Shown: positions 1 to 8,226 of the stretch, one piece after another
Position numbering within the stretch: position 1 is the first letter of the stretch
Layout: the number at the start of each line of letters is the position of its first letter
Source of the DNA: Propionispora vibrioides
GTDB taxonomy: Bacteria; Bacillota; Negativicutes; Propionisporales; Propionisporaceae
NCBI RefSeq assembly: GCF_900110485.1
Contig: NZ_FODY01000014.1
Span: forward strand, 1-64,000
Direction of reading: 5' to 3'
Length of the DNA: 64,000 bases
Made by a program: the position numbers and the translations under genes
The notes under the pieces: generated by a model
Seen by the model: the letters and a program-made list of their open reading frames with translations, nothing else
What the model was told of the DNA's origin: nothing
The model's database searches: none

Positions 1-2
1 CC

Positions 3-227
3 TTGATCAAACAGATAAATGCCAAGCTGGTTGGGCACTTTCGCTACTATGGGGTAACCGACAACAGCAATGGAATCCATACCTTTGGATACTGCGTACG
101 GCGTAAATTGTTTGAAATACTCAATCGCAGAAGCCAAAAGAAGAGCTTGACGTGGGAAGGATTTGCAAAACTAACAGATAGATTCCCGCTAGCAAAAGCG
201 AGAATCTATGTGAATATCTATGGCTAA
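3..227 (+). CDS. ltrA: Group II intron reverse transcriptase/maturase, C-terminal fragment
   Basis: The reading frame is open to the window edge, so this is the C-terminal 74 residues of a longer protein. The motifs GHFRYYGVTDN and LNRRSQKKSLTWEGF are typical of the end of the maturase (domain X and following region) of group II intron-encoded proteins; PLAKARIYVNIYG closes it. The protein reverse-transcribes the intron and helps it splice. No HNH endonuclease motif follows in the visible end, which suggests an endonuclease-less type, but only the last residues can be judged. The TTG at position 3 is not a real start. Confidence 0.85.
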   Translation: MIKQINAKLVGHFRYYGVTDNSNGIHTFGYCVRRKLFEILNRRSQKKSLTWEGFAKLTDRFPLAKARIYVNIYG

Positions 228-250
228 ACGTAAGTAAATGCTGCTATGAA

Positions 251-323
251 GAGCCGGATGCCTTAATAGGGCAAGTCCGGTTCCGTGAGGGGGGCTGGAA
301 TGTGAGTTCCGCCTCTACTCGAC
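251..323 (+). ncRNA. Group II intron domains V and VI
   Basis: Domain V runs 251-283: GAGCCGGA pairs with TCCGGTTC, the inner helix TGCC/GGCA has the typical two-base AG bulge on its 3' side, and the loop is TTAATAG. It is followed by a domain VI-like hairpin (GGCTGGAA/TTCC-GCC) whose 3' side contains the unpaired A expected of the branch point in CTCTACTC. Seen directly; the fold was done by eye. Confidence 0.8.
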
Positions 324-330
324 CGCCTTG

Positions 331-378
331 AGGAAAAGAAAACTCCTGTCCAATCCCCTAGCGGATTTGACAGGAGTC
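331..378 (-). terminator. Terminator of nrdD
   Basis: Arms ACTCCTGTC (342-350) and GACAGGAGT (369-377) pair, with a further internal helix. On the minus strand the hairpin is followed by a T-rich run (TTTTCTTTTCC), so it ends the nrdD transcript. No nrdG activase gene fits between nrdD and this hairpin. Confidence 0.8.
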
Positions 379-385
379 TGTTCAA

Positions 386-2713
386 TTAGTGATTTTTATT
401 GACATTAAAGTGCTTGTATCTGTCTCTGACTTCGGCTCGTTTAGCGTTGTTGAACCGGTCAAGCGTACCGACAAGGTAGCCGGTGATGCGGCGAATCCGT
501 TCAAACGGTATAGAGCCGGTCTCGCTGCGGCCGCATTTGGGGCAGGTTTCACCGATGATTCCTTTATAGCCGCATACGGGGTCACGATCGACCGGGTGGT
601 TGATCGAACCGTAGCCTACACCTTGTTCTTTCATGCAGCGGATAACCGATTCAAAGGCGTCCAGGTTATCGGAGGGATCGCCGTCCAGCTCAATGTAGGT
701 AATGTGGCCGCCGTTAGTAAATTTGTGATAGGGGGCTTCCAAACGGATTTTTTCAAAGGCGCTGAGCGGATAGTACACGGGAATATGGAAGGAGTTGGTG
801 TAATATTCGCGCTCGGTGATGCCCGGCAGGCTGCCGAAACGTTTACGGTCGATTTCAATAAATCTTCCCGACAGACCTTCCGCCGGTGTGGCAATTAAGG
901 AGAAGTTCAGCCGGTATTTGGCCGCTGCATCGTCCATGCGCCGACGCATATGAGCGATGATTTCCAGGCCAAGCCGTTGCATTTCTTCCGATTCGCCATG
1001 ATGTTTTCCCGTAAGGGCTTTCAGGCATTCGGCCAATCCGATAAAACCAACCGTCAGGGTGCCATGCTTCAGCACTTCCCGTATTTCGTCATCAGGACCC
1101 AGTTTTTCCGAATCAAGCCAAACGCCGTCCCCCATCAGGAAGGGGAAGTTGCGGACTTTTTTGCGACACTGTATTTCAAACCGGTCTAATAGTTGATCAA
1201 TGCATAAATCAATCAAATGGTCCAGGCGAGTATAAAATTCGGGTATGGTGTTGCTTTCAATACCAAGGCGCGGCAAATTAATGGAAGTAAAGCTAAGGTT
1301 GCCCCGGCTGTAGACGATTTCGCGGGTGGGATCGTTCACATTGCCGATGACGCGGGTACGGCAGCCCATATAGGCGATTTCGGTTTCAGGTTGTCCGTCT
1401 TTGTAATATTGGAAATTAAACGGAGCATCAATAAACGAGAAGTTGGGAAAGAGCCGCTTGGCGCTGACCCGGCAGGCCAGTTTGAACAGGTCATAGTTAG
1501 GATCGGTGGGGTGATAGTTAATGCCCTCTTTGATTTTAAATATTTGGATTGGAAAAATCGGAGTTTCTCCATAGCCCAGGCCAGCTTCGGTCGCCAGCAT
1601 AACATTCTTGATGACCAGCCGTCCTTCCGGTGAAGTATCGGTGCCGTAGTTGATCGAGCTGAACGGAACCTGCGCCCCGGCGCGGCTGTGCATGGTATTT
1701 AGGTTGTGAATAAGCGCTTCCATCGCTTGATAGGTCGCCCGGTCGGTTTCGGTCAGGGCTTGTTCAAAAGCAAAGGCCTGGGCCTTTTGCAGCAGGCCGG
1801 TGTCAAAGGTACGGGAAAGGAGCGTTGCTTCTTCCGCCAGATAGCCGTTGGTGTTGGAAATTTCCGGCGTCAGGTGAAGGCGTTCACCAATATCGTTGGC
1901 GGTTTCGGCCACCAGGTCTTTGACTTCCTGTTTACTGCCGGCGGAGAAGGAAAGAATCTGGATTAGACTATCCAGGTATTTTCGGGCAAAGGTTTTACGG
2001 ACGCCGTCGGACAGACCGTAGTCAAAATTGGGAATGCTTTGTCCGCCATGTTGGTCGTTTTGGTTGGACTGGATGGCGATGCAAGCCAGTGCCGAATAGC
2101 TGGCAATATCGTTTGGTTCACGCAGGTAGCCGTGACCGGTTGAAAATCCGTCTTTAAATAATTTTTGGATATCAATTTGACAACAGGTGGTAGTCAGTGT
2201 ATAAAACTCAAAATCGTGAATATGAATATCGCCATCGCGATGGGCTTTGGCATGCTCCGGTTTGAGCATATACATTTCATTATAGATTTTAGCACCTTCG
2301 GAGCCATACTTCAGCATGGAACCCATGGCCGTGTCGCCGTCGATGTTGGCATTGTCCCGCTTCAAATTGCTTTCCCGGGAATCGCTATGAGTGATTTCCT
2401 CATAGGTTCTCATCAGGCGGGTGTTCATTTCCCGGGCCCTGGTCCGTTCCGCCCGGTAGAGAATATACGCTTTGGCTGCTTTCGACAGGTCGGCGTCGAT
2501 CAGGACTTTTTCAACAATGTCCTGGATTTCTTCCACCGAAGGAGAATTCGTTGTGACCTGCGATGCCTCCTGGGCAACTTGACCCGCTAAGGTCATCGCC
2601 AGTCTTTCGTCACCGTTGCCTGCTGCCTGCAGGGCCTTGTTAATAGCTGTACTGATTTTTTCCAGATTGAAGGGAACTTCCCGTCCGTCACGTTTTACTA
2701 TAGTTGTAATCAT
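386..2713 (-). CDS. nrdD: Anaerobic ribonucleoside-triphosphate reductase, class III
   Basis: Glycyl-radical enzyme (775 residues) that reduces ribonucleoside triphosphates to deoxy forms without oxygen. Residues about 1-95 form the regulatory ATP-cone (RDGREVPFNLEKI). Near the C-terminus are the four-Cys zinc site (CGYKGIIGETCPKCG and neighbours) and the radical-bearing glycine in RRITGYLVG, so all key parts are present. The radical-generating partner NrdG usually sits next door but is absent here: a terminator follows directly. Translation start is odd. The best Shine-Dalgarno (GGAGGAAG on the minus strand, near 2748-2756) is about 34 bases upstream, separated by a GCGGCATGCCGC hairpin and a five-codon mini-ORF (2716-2733) whose stop lies two bases before the nrdD ATG, suggesting reinitiation. 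A palindromic operator lies upstream. Confidence 0.97.
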   Translation of the reverse strand: MITTIVKRDGREVPFNLEKISTAINKALQAAGNGDERLAMTLAGQVAQEASQVTTNSPSVEEIQDIVEKVLIDADLSKAAKAYILYRAERTRAREMNTRLMRTYEEITHSDSRESNLKRDNANIDGDTAMGSMLKYGSEGAKIYNEMYMLKPEHAKAHRDGDIHIHDFEFYTLTTTCCQIDIQKLFKDGFSTGHGYLREPNDIASYSALACIAIQSNQNDQHGGQSIPNFDYGLSDGVRKTFARKYLDSLIQILSFSAGSKQEVKDLVAETANDIGERLHLTPEISNTNGYLAEEATLLSRTFDTGLLQKAQAFAFEQALTETDRATYQAMEALIHNLNTMHSRAGAQVPFSSINYGTDTSPEGRLVIKNVMLATEAGLGYGETPIFPIQIFKIKEGINYHPTDPNYDLFKLACRVSAKRLFPNFSFIDAPFNFQYYKDGQPETEIAYMGCRTRVIGNVNDPTREIVYSRGNLSFTSINLPRLGIESNTIPEFYTRLDHLIDLCIDQLLDRFEIQCRKKVRNFPFLMGDGVWLDSEKLGPDDEIREVLKHGTLTVGFIGLAECLKALTGKHHGESEEMQRLGLEIIAHMRRRMDDAAAKYRLNFSLIATPAEGLSGRFIEIDRKRFGSLPGITEREYYTNSFHIPVYYPLSAFEKIRLEAPYHKFTNGGHITYIELDGDPSDNLDAFESVIRCMKEQGVGYGSINHPVDRDPVCGYKGIIGETCPKCGRSETGSIPFERIRRITGYLVGTLDRFNNAKRAEVRDRYKHFNVNKNH

Positions 2714-2781
2714 CGTTAATCGGGGCGCGGCATGCCGCTACCCGCCCTTCCTCCTCTGCATTTGGTCTCTTATTCATCATA

Positions 2782-2817
2782 TTACCATATATTGTGTTTG
2801 TCAATATATTGACAAAC
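2782..2817 (-). promoter_or_regulatory. Palindromic operator upstream of nrdD (NrdR box / Rex-like)
   Basis: Bases 2796-2817 are a perfect 22-bp inverted repeat centred between 2806 and 2807. Its core TGTCAATATATTGACA matches the NrdR-box pattern (acaCwATATATwGtgt). The same bases also fit the Rex layout TTGTnAA-N4-TTnACAA. A second, weaker NrdR-like box (CATATATTGTGT side) occupies 2782-2797, directly abutting. NrdR is the known nucleotide-sensing repressor of reductase genes, Rex the NADH/NAD sensor; which one binds is inference. Confidence 0.6.
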
Positions 2818-2999
2818 TAGATGTTGTGTAGTAAGGAGCGGCTTTTCACAGATTGCAGTAAGTGCCGGGAAGCGAGGCAGCATCGGCCTAGGAAGGATTT
2901 TCCTCGGCTTGTAGAGAATATACAGAAAAAAATAGCTGGTTCTTCTCATGACTGATATTTCTATATATGGAAGCTAAAAAAGCGGGGGAGGTTTGACAA

Positions 3000-3500
3000 A
3001 TGAACTTGTTTGATTTTGCCTTGACCATGGAACTGGATGGGGAGGCCTATTATAAGGAGCTGGCCGCCAAGACTGTACATCCTGATTTAAAAGCCGTGCT
3101 GGAGGGGCTGGCGGCGGAAGAACGGCGCCATTATGATATTATCAAGGCAGCTCAGGGCGGAGAATGGGGGATCGTGCCGGAGCAGCCGGCGCTGTCTGAC
3201 GTGCCGAATGTTTTTGCTGACAAAACGTTTGATTTGGCTGATCAGGAGCGCACTATTCCGAGGCTTAAAGCGGAACCCATCGACTTGTACCGGGCGGCAC
3301 TGGATAAGGAAAAAGAGAGCGTCAGCCTTTATCAGGAATTGGCCCAAAAGGCAGCAAGTCCGGAGGAAACGGCACTTTGCCAAAAACTAAGGGAAGAGGA
3401 AGCAAAGCATGTGGAGTTAATGGATAACATTGTTGAAATGCTAAACCGTGTACAGGATTGGGTCGAGTCGGCCGAATTCAACCATCAGGAAATATACTAA
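3000..3500 (+). CDS. Ferritin-like (rubrerythrin-family) di-iron protein
   Basis: A 166-residue all-helical protein of the ferritin-like superfamily (COG1633 type). Iron-ligand motifs can be seen in two helix pairs: LDGEAYYKEL with EERRHYD in the first half, and EKESVSLYQEL with EEEAKHVEL in the second. It lacks the C-terminal rubredoxin Cys4 domain of full rubrerythrin, so it is the erythrin domain alone. Likely role: peroxide or iron handling in an anaerobe. Start chosen from GGGGGAGG seven bases upstream of the ATG. The next gene, dxr, begins 20 bases after its stop, so they are probably co-transcribed. Confidence 0.85.
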   Translation: MNLFDFALTMELDGEAYYKELAAKTVHPDLKAVLEGLAAEERRHYDIIKAAQGGEWGIVPEQPALSDVPNVFADKTFDLADQERTIPRLKAEPIDLYRAALDKEKESVSLYQELAQKAASPEETALCQKLREEEAKHVELMDNIVEMLNRVQDWVESAEFNHQEIY

Positions 3501-3520
3501 CAAGAATGAGGTGGCCTTTT

Positions 3521-4669
3521 TTGGCAAGAAACATAGCAATATTAGGATCGACAGGCTCGATTGGAACACAGACCCTGGATGTGGTAAGACATGTTCCGGG
3601 GCTGAAAGTCTGGGGTTTGACGGCCCATGAAAATATAGATTTGCTGGAAAAACAGGTGCTGGAGTTTGAACCTGTTCTAGTTGCCGTTATGAATGAGCGG
3701 AAAGCGGAAGAACTCAGTATGAGACTAAGCGGCAGAACGGTGAAAGTGCTCGCTGGTTTGGAAGGGCTTGTGCAGGTGGCGACGATGGCGGAAATCGACA
3801 CCGTAGTGACTTCGGTAGTGGGCAATGTGGGATTGAAGCCGACCTTTGCGGCGATCCAGGCCGGCAAGGACATCGCTCTGGCTAATAAGGAAACTCTGGT
3901 ATCGGCTGGCGAATTAATGATCAACGCAGTCAAACAGTATCAGGTTAATATGTATCCGGTCGACAGCGAGCATTCCGCGATATTTCAGTGTCTCCAGGGT
4001 AACAGCGGCAATCCAATCAGCCGGCTGCTATTGACGGCTTCGGGCGGGCCGTTCCGGGGCAGAACCCAAAATGAGTTAAAACATGTAACTGCCGCGGATG
4101 CCTTAAAACATCCGAACTGGAGTATGGGTAAAAAGATCAGTATTGATTCAGCTACCTTGATGAACAAAGGGCTGGAAGTGATCGAGGCCAAGTGGCTGTT
4201 TGATGTGGAACTTTCCCAGATTGAGGTGCTGGTTCATCCGCAGAGTATTGTTCACTCGGCGGTGGAATATGAAGATCATTCGATTATTGCGCAGCTTGGC
4301 GAGCATGACATGCGCGTGGCCATTCAATATGCTCTCACTTATCCGCAGCGGGTAGTCAATCCCTATCCGAAAGTGGATTTTACGGTTAGAAATAACCTTA
4401 CCTTTGAAAAACCGGACATGGAGACCTTTCGTTGCTTAAAACTGGCCTACCAGGCCATCGAAACAGGCGGTACGATGTGTGCCGTATTAAACGGTGCCAA
4501 TGAGGTGGCGGTAGAGCGGTTCCTGGCCGGTGAAATCGGCTTTTTGGATATTGCCGTCGTGATTGAGCGGACTATGCAGGCCCATACGGTCATTTATCAG
4601 TACAGCCTGGAAGATCTGCTTGCCGCCGATGCGTGGGCCAAACAGCATGCGGCGCAAATTAAATTCTAA
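3521..4669 (+). CDS. dxr: 1-deoxy-D-xylulose 5-phosphate reductoisomerase
   Basis: NADPH-dependent enzyme of the MEP isoprenoid pathway converting DXP to MEP. The N-terminal nucleotide-binding motif AILGSTGSIGTQTL is intact, as are LANKETLVSAGELM, PVDSEHSAIFQ (metal and substrate site), SIDSATLMNKGLE and the family C-terminal region; 382 residues is full length. An upstream ATG at 3458 is open in frame but lies inside the preceding gene. I chose TTG 3521 because GAGGTGG sits six bases before it and the protein then begins MARNIAILGSTG, as in the family. In many Firmicutes dxr sits in a uppS-cdsA-dxr-rseP-ispG operon; here it stands alone behind a ferritin-like gene, so it may be a second copy. 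Confidence 0.95.
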   Translation: MARNIAILGSTGSIGTQTLDVVRHVPGLKVWGLTAHENIDLLEKQVLEFEPVLVAVMNERKAEELSMRLSGRTVKVLAGLEGLVQVATMAEIDTVVTSVVGNVGLKPTFAAIQAGKDIALANKETLVSAGELMINAVKQYQVNMYPVDSEHSAIFQCLQGNSGNPISRLLLTASGGPFRGRTQNELKHVTAADALKHPNWSMGKKISIDSATLMNKGLEVIEAKWLFDVELSQIEVLVHPQSIVHSAVEYEDHSIIAQLGEHDMRVAIQYALTYPQRVVNPYPKVDFTVRNNLTFEKPDMETFRCLKLAYQAIETGGTMCAVLNGANEVAVERFLAGEIGFLDIAVVIERTMQAHTVIYQYSLEDLLAADAWAKQHAAQIKF

Positions 4670-4697
4670 AGCGGATAAAAAGAATAATTCTATATGA

Positions 4698-4737
4698 AAA
4701 GGGCTGTCCCACGGCAAATACCGTGAGACAGCCCTTT
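4698..4737. terminator. Shared terminator between dxr and dctA
   Basis: AAAGGGCTGTC pairs with GACAGCCCTTT, with ACGG/CCGT continuing inside. The A-rich and T-rich flanks let it end both convergent genes. Confidence 0.85.
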
Positions 4738-4753
4738 GCTATGCACGAGAAGT

Positions 4754-6007
4754 CTATGATTCCTTTAATACGCGCTGGAGTTTTTCCTTATCCAGTTCAT
4801 TCTCCCATTTGGATACCACTACAGTAGCGACGCCATTGCCAATCAAATTGGTTAAGGCCCTGGCCTCGGACATAAACCGGTCGATACCCAGAATTAAGGC
4901 CAGGCCGGCAACAGGGATGGCGGGAATGGCCGATAAGGTAGCCGCCAGTGTAACAAAACCGCTGCCGGTTACGCCGGAAGCTCCTTTGGAGGTTAGCAGG
5001 AGAACAGCAAGAATGGTCAATTGATGAGTCAGGTTAAGATCGGTGTTCGTTGCTTGGGCCACAAAGATAGCCGCCATGGTTAAATAAATGGAAGTGCCGT
5101 CCAGGTTAAAGGAATAACCGGTTGGGATAACCAGGCCGACAACCGATTTGGAGCAGCCCAGATTCTCCAGTTTGCGCATGATTCCCGGTAAAGCGCTTTC
5201 GGAAGAGGACGTGCCCAGGACAATTAACAGTTCTTCTTTGATATAATTAATAAATTGAAAGATATTAAAGCCGGTAAAGCGGGCGATCAGACCGAGTACG
5301 ATAAAAATAAACAGTAAACAGGTCAGGTAAAAGCTGCCCATTAGTTTAGCCAGCGGCAGCAGCGAGGCCAGTCCGTATTTTCCGATAGTGAACGACATGG
5401 CGCCAAAGGCTCCCAGGGGAGCAAATTTCATAATCAAATTAACGATGGCAAACAGTACATGGGAAATTTCATCAATAAGCCCCAGCAGGCGGTTGCCTTT
5501 ATCACCCATGGCCGACAGGCCGAACCCGAATAACAGGGCAAACAGCAATACTTGCAGGATGTCGCCTTTGGCAAAGGCGTCAACGACGGTATTGGGGATA
5601 ATATTCATCAGGAAATCCACTGTTGTGTGCGTTGCGGCCTCTTTCGTATAGGAGGAGACTGCATTGGCATCCAGTGAGCTGATATCGGCATTCATGCCGG
5701 CGCCGGGCTGAACGACATTCACAATAATCAGGCCGATAACCAAGGCTACGCTGGAGACCAGTTCGAAATACAGCAAGGCTTTGCCGCCGACACGGCCTAC
5801 CTTTTTCATAGAGCCCATACCGGCGATGCCGACCACAACGGTACAAAAAATAATTGGCGTAATGATCATTTTAATTAATTTAATGAAGCCATCACCAAAC
5901 GGTTTCATTTGTACGGCCAGTGACGGATAAAAATGTCCTAAAAGAACCCCGACTCCAATAGCGAATAGAACTTGGAAATAAAGATATTTGTAAATAGGTT
6001 GTTTCAT
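4754..6007 (-). CDS. dctA: Proton or sodium/C4-dicarboxylate symporter
   Basis: A 417-residue inner-membrane carrier of the DAACS family. The N-terminal region ([21 protein letters not shown], then [19 protein letters not shown]) closely follows E. coli DctA. Later signatures are the Ser-rich re-entrant loop [17 protein letters not shown] and [20 protein letters not shown], which bind substrate and cation. Expected substrates are succinate, fumarate, malate or aspartate. Monocistronic, with GAAAGGAG eight to ten bases before its ATG. No DcuS/DcuR-type sensor is adjacent. Confidence 0.93.
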   Translation of the reverse strand: MKQPIYKYLYFQVLFAIGVGVLLGHFYPSLAVQMKPFGDGFIKLIKMIITPIIFCTVVVGIAGMGSMKKVGRVGGKALLYFELVSSVALVIGLIIVNVVQPGAGMNADISSLDANAVSSYTKEAATHTTVDFLMNIIPNTVVDAFAKGDILQVLLFALLFGFGLSAMGDKGNRLLGLIDEISHVLFAIVNLIMKFAPLGAFGAMSFTIGKYGLASLLPLAKLMGSFYLTCLLFIFIVLGLIARFTGFNIFQFINYIKEELLIVLGTSSSESALPGIMRKLENLGCSKSVVGLVIPTGYSFNLDGTSIYLTMAAIFVAQATNTDLNLTHQLTILAVLLLTSKGASGVTGSGFVTLAATLSAIPAIPVAGLALILGIDRFMSEARALTNLIGNGVATVVVSKWENELDKEKLQRVLKES

Positions 6008-6290
6008 TTGCTAGATATAGCTCCTTTCACTTAGCTAAACTCCGGTTATGGCCGGTTAACAGCTAAAATCGGGGGAAATCAATCCCCTATCTAAATATAG
6101 CATCTTTTTTGGTAAAGTAAAGAGCAAAAAACTGTATACAAGATTGCCCTGTAGGCAGGAAAAATAGCGTAACCTACCGTTCTTGTCATAGTTTGTCGTA
6201 CTGGTTCTAAAAAAACTCCTAAGAGGCAAATGGATTCGACAAATTGGTGAAAATAAAGGAATATTATAGGAGAAAAAATATAGGTAATTG

Positions 6291-6383
6291 ATGGGATGGC
6301 ATATGAAAATAGTCGGGACCTGTTGGCCCGACCAAGGCCAGATTAAAGTGGATGCGAGCGAGAACATACCTGAGATTGAATAA
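6291..6383 (+). CDS. Possible 30-residue small protein
   Basis: An ATG at 6291 (or 6303 in the same frame) opens a short frame ending at 6383, eight bases before a strong terminator hairpin. An AGGAG lies about 20 bases upstream, too far for a good ribosome site, so translation is uncertain. The peptide (start MGWHMKIVGTCWPDQGQIKV) has no family I recognise. It may instead be part of a small RNA ending at 6433. The rest of the 6008-6732 gap holds AT-rich sequence and the upstream region of the porin. Confidence 0.25.
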   Translation: MGWHMKIVGTCWPDQGQIKVDASENIPEIE

Positions 6384-6390
6384 ATGTATG

Positions 6391-6433
6391 AAAAGAGACT
6401 GCCGCCATTTTTTTATTGTGCAGTCTCTTTTTT
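6391..6433 (+). terminator. Terminator of a short unassigned transcript
   Basis: AAAAGAGACTGC (6391-6402) pairs with GCAGTCTCTTTTTT (6420-6433) across a 17-base loop. It faces the plus strand, but no recognised gene lies upstream on that strand, implying a small transcript starting after about 6040. Confidence 0.7.
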
Positions 6434-6732
6434 ATGGTGAAGTGTTTAATTATATTAATAAAATTTAACAAATAATGGACAGCCTTAAGTGTTTATTAAG
6501 AAACGGTTAACTCGCTGGATTGCCGCATTTTGGTATGATACTATGAAGCCGGAATGAATTTCCTGGCGTTCCAACCTCAAATATCATGCGGGAACAGAGT
6601 GCAAAAGAATCTTTCAATCGGCTTAGCATGGTGGACAAAGAGGAACTCAAAGAAACCAGCGAGGAAACGTGGAAACTCAATTGGTTTTTGAGAGTATTAA
6701 GGAAAAGAAAAAACTCTCAAGGAGCGAAAAGA

Positions 6733-8130
6733 ATGAAAAAGAAGTTAGCGATTGCCTTAGCACTTATGTTTGTAACTACCACGGCTGGAACGGTGTTTGC
6801 TGCGGAAAACAATCCGTTTAGCAGCGTTCCGACCAACCACTGGGCCTATCAATCGGTTAATAAGCTGGTAAAAGCCGGTCTAATTGACGGTTACGGCGAC
6901 GGCGATTTCCGTGGCGACAAACCCATCACCCGTTATGAAATGGCCAGTCTGGTAGCCAAAGCCATGTCTAACGAAGAGAAGGCTGATGCTGGTTTAAAAA
7001 GCGAACTGACTAAGCTGGAAGGCGAATTTTCCGACGAACTGAAAAATCTGGGCGTTCGGGTAACCACCCTGGAAAAAAACCAACCGAATTTCAAAATGAA
7101 TGGGTCGTTTGATGTACGCTATACGGACAAGAGTTTCCCGGATGCCAATTCAAGCGGAGTGAAAAAAGCCACTGATGTTAAAGGGGAATACCGCCTAAGA
7201 CTGAATGGTGAAGCAAAAGTCGACAGTAAAACAACCTTTGGCATGCGGATTGTAAACAACGGACCGAATAGTTCTAATTTTAATAACAATACCTGGCAAA
7301 TTTTTGGTAACTCGGATAACAGTAATAGCAGCAGTACCGATAATGCCCGGATAGATCGTGCTTATTTTAATACTAAAATCGGTGTGTCCGATGCTACTAT
7401 TGGCCGTCAGGCGTTAAAGCTAGATGCCAATGATTTGTTGGTCGATAGTGGTGCGTATAGCTATGACGGTATTAAATTGGCTACTAAGGTTAATAAATTT
7501 ACCTTTGCCTTTAATCACGGCCGTTTTGCCAATGGCGTGACCTTTAAGAAAAATGATGGTACGGATATAAGCACAGCTACCGGAACTTACTATAATAACT
7601 ATAGGAATATGGATGTAGATTCATTAGGGGTAAGTTATGCAGATAAACAATTTAACGCCGGCGTAACTTACGCTCAGTTGAAAAATTTCTCCAAGGATGA
7701 TATGGATTTGAAAAAGTGGGTGGCTGTCAATGCCGGTTATTTGTTGAATCCTAAATTATCCGTTGCTGCCGAATACGTTACCAATAGCGCCGACCCGGTA
7801 AGCACTGGCGTAACCGGTGGTGATGATGCCTGGTTTGCCAAAGTTCTCTATGGTGACCAAGCATTGAAAAAAGCAGGACAGCAAAATATTGCTTTAAAGT
7901 ATTATGATGTAGGCGCTAATTCCATTGTGCCGGCATTATTTGGTCCGGATCCGCTGACAAGAGACGGTGGCAGCATGGTTCACGATTTTAAAGGCTTGGG
8001 TGTAGATTATAATTATGCCTTTAGTCCAACCTTTACTGGAGAATTCAACTATCTGAAAGTGGACGATCAGGTTACTAGTGCCCAAAGCAGCTATAATTAC
8101 TACAGAGCCGCTTTACACGTAAAATTCTAA
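6733..8130 (+). CDS. SLH-domain outer-membrane porin (OmpM type)
   Basis: A 465-residue exported protein: signal peptide (about 1-25, ending TVFAAE), one S-layer homology domain (about 30-80; NHWAYQSVNKLVKAGLIDGY, then ITRYEMASLVAKAM), a short coiled coil (about 90-120), then a beta-barrel of about 340 residues ending YYRAALHVKF with the terminal Phe used by the BAM machinery. Such proteins tether the outer membrane of Negativicutes to peptidoglycan polyamines through the SLH domain and also act as porins. The frame is open back to 6586, but AAGGAGCG sits seven bases before ATG 6733 and the protein then starts with a normal signal peptide. Strong evidence for a diderm Firmicute. Confidence 0.92.
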   Translation: MKKKLAIALALMFVTTTAGTVFAAENNPFSSVPTNHWAYQSVNKLVKAGLIDGYGDGDFRGDKPITRYEMASLVAKAMSNEEKADAGLKSELTKLEGEFSDELKNLGVRVTTLEKNQPNFKMNGSFDVRYTDKSFPDANSSGVKKATDVKGEYRLRLNGEAKVDSKTTFGMRIVNNGPNSSNFNNNTWQIFGNSDNSNSSSTDNARIDRAYFNTKIGVSDATIGRQALKLDANDLLVDSGAYSYDGIKLATKVNKFTFAFNHGRFANGVTFKKNDGTDISTATGTYYNNYRNMDVDSLGVSYADKQFNAGVTYAQLKNFSKDDMDLKKWVAVNAGYLLNPKLSVAAEYVTNSADPVSTGVTGGDDAWFAKVLYGDQALKKAGQQNIALKYYDVGANSIVPALFGPDPLTRDGGSMVHDFKGLGVDYNYAFSPTFTGEFNYLKVDDQVTSAQSSYNYYRAALHVKF

Positions 8131-8188
8131 TTTCCTCATTGACAACTACATAGCTTCAGGCAGGCAACCCTCAGCCTTGCCGTCAATA

Positions 8189-8213
8189 AAGCCCGGACTT
8201 AGTCCGGGCTTTG
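8189..8213. terminator. Hairpin between the porin and the convergent flavoprotein
   Basis: AAGCCCGGACT/AGTCCGGGCTT is a near-perfect stem with almost no loop. The T-run on the plus side is weak (TTGG), and the A-rich side is short. Probably a shared terminator. Confidence 0.65.
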
Positions 8214-8226
8214 GTTTATGTAGTGA

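Larger units (their letters stand above)
1..323 (+). mobile_element. Group II intron, 3' end only
   Basis: This is the 3' part of a bacterial group II retrotransposon. It holds the end of the intron-encoded protein, then the ribozyme domains V and VI, and stops near position 323 (…CTACTCGAC), which resembles the usual intron 3' end. The 5' part lies outside the window. The intron runs on the plus strand and ends a few bases from the terminator of the convergent nrdD. Class C introns insert just downstream of a terminator; here the hairpin lies after the intron 3' end, so this orientation does not by itself show class C behaviour. The exact 3' splice site is inferred from motif only. Confidence 0.85.

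Noticed and set aside
1-378. Class C group II intron inserted after a terminator
   Set aside because: The hairpin lies downstream of the intron 3' end and belongs to the opposite-strand nrdD, not upstream as class C insertion requires.
389-898. 169-residue plus-strand ORF over the end of nrdD
   Set aside because: Shadow of the nrdD coding frame; no ribosome site or motifs.
6056-6367. 103-residue minus-strand ORF in the dctA-porin gap
   Set aside because: Poor ribosome site, composition unlike protein, and it covers a plus-strand terminator region.
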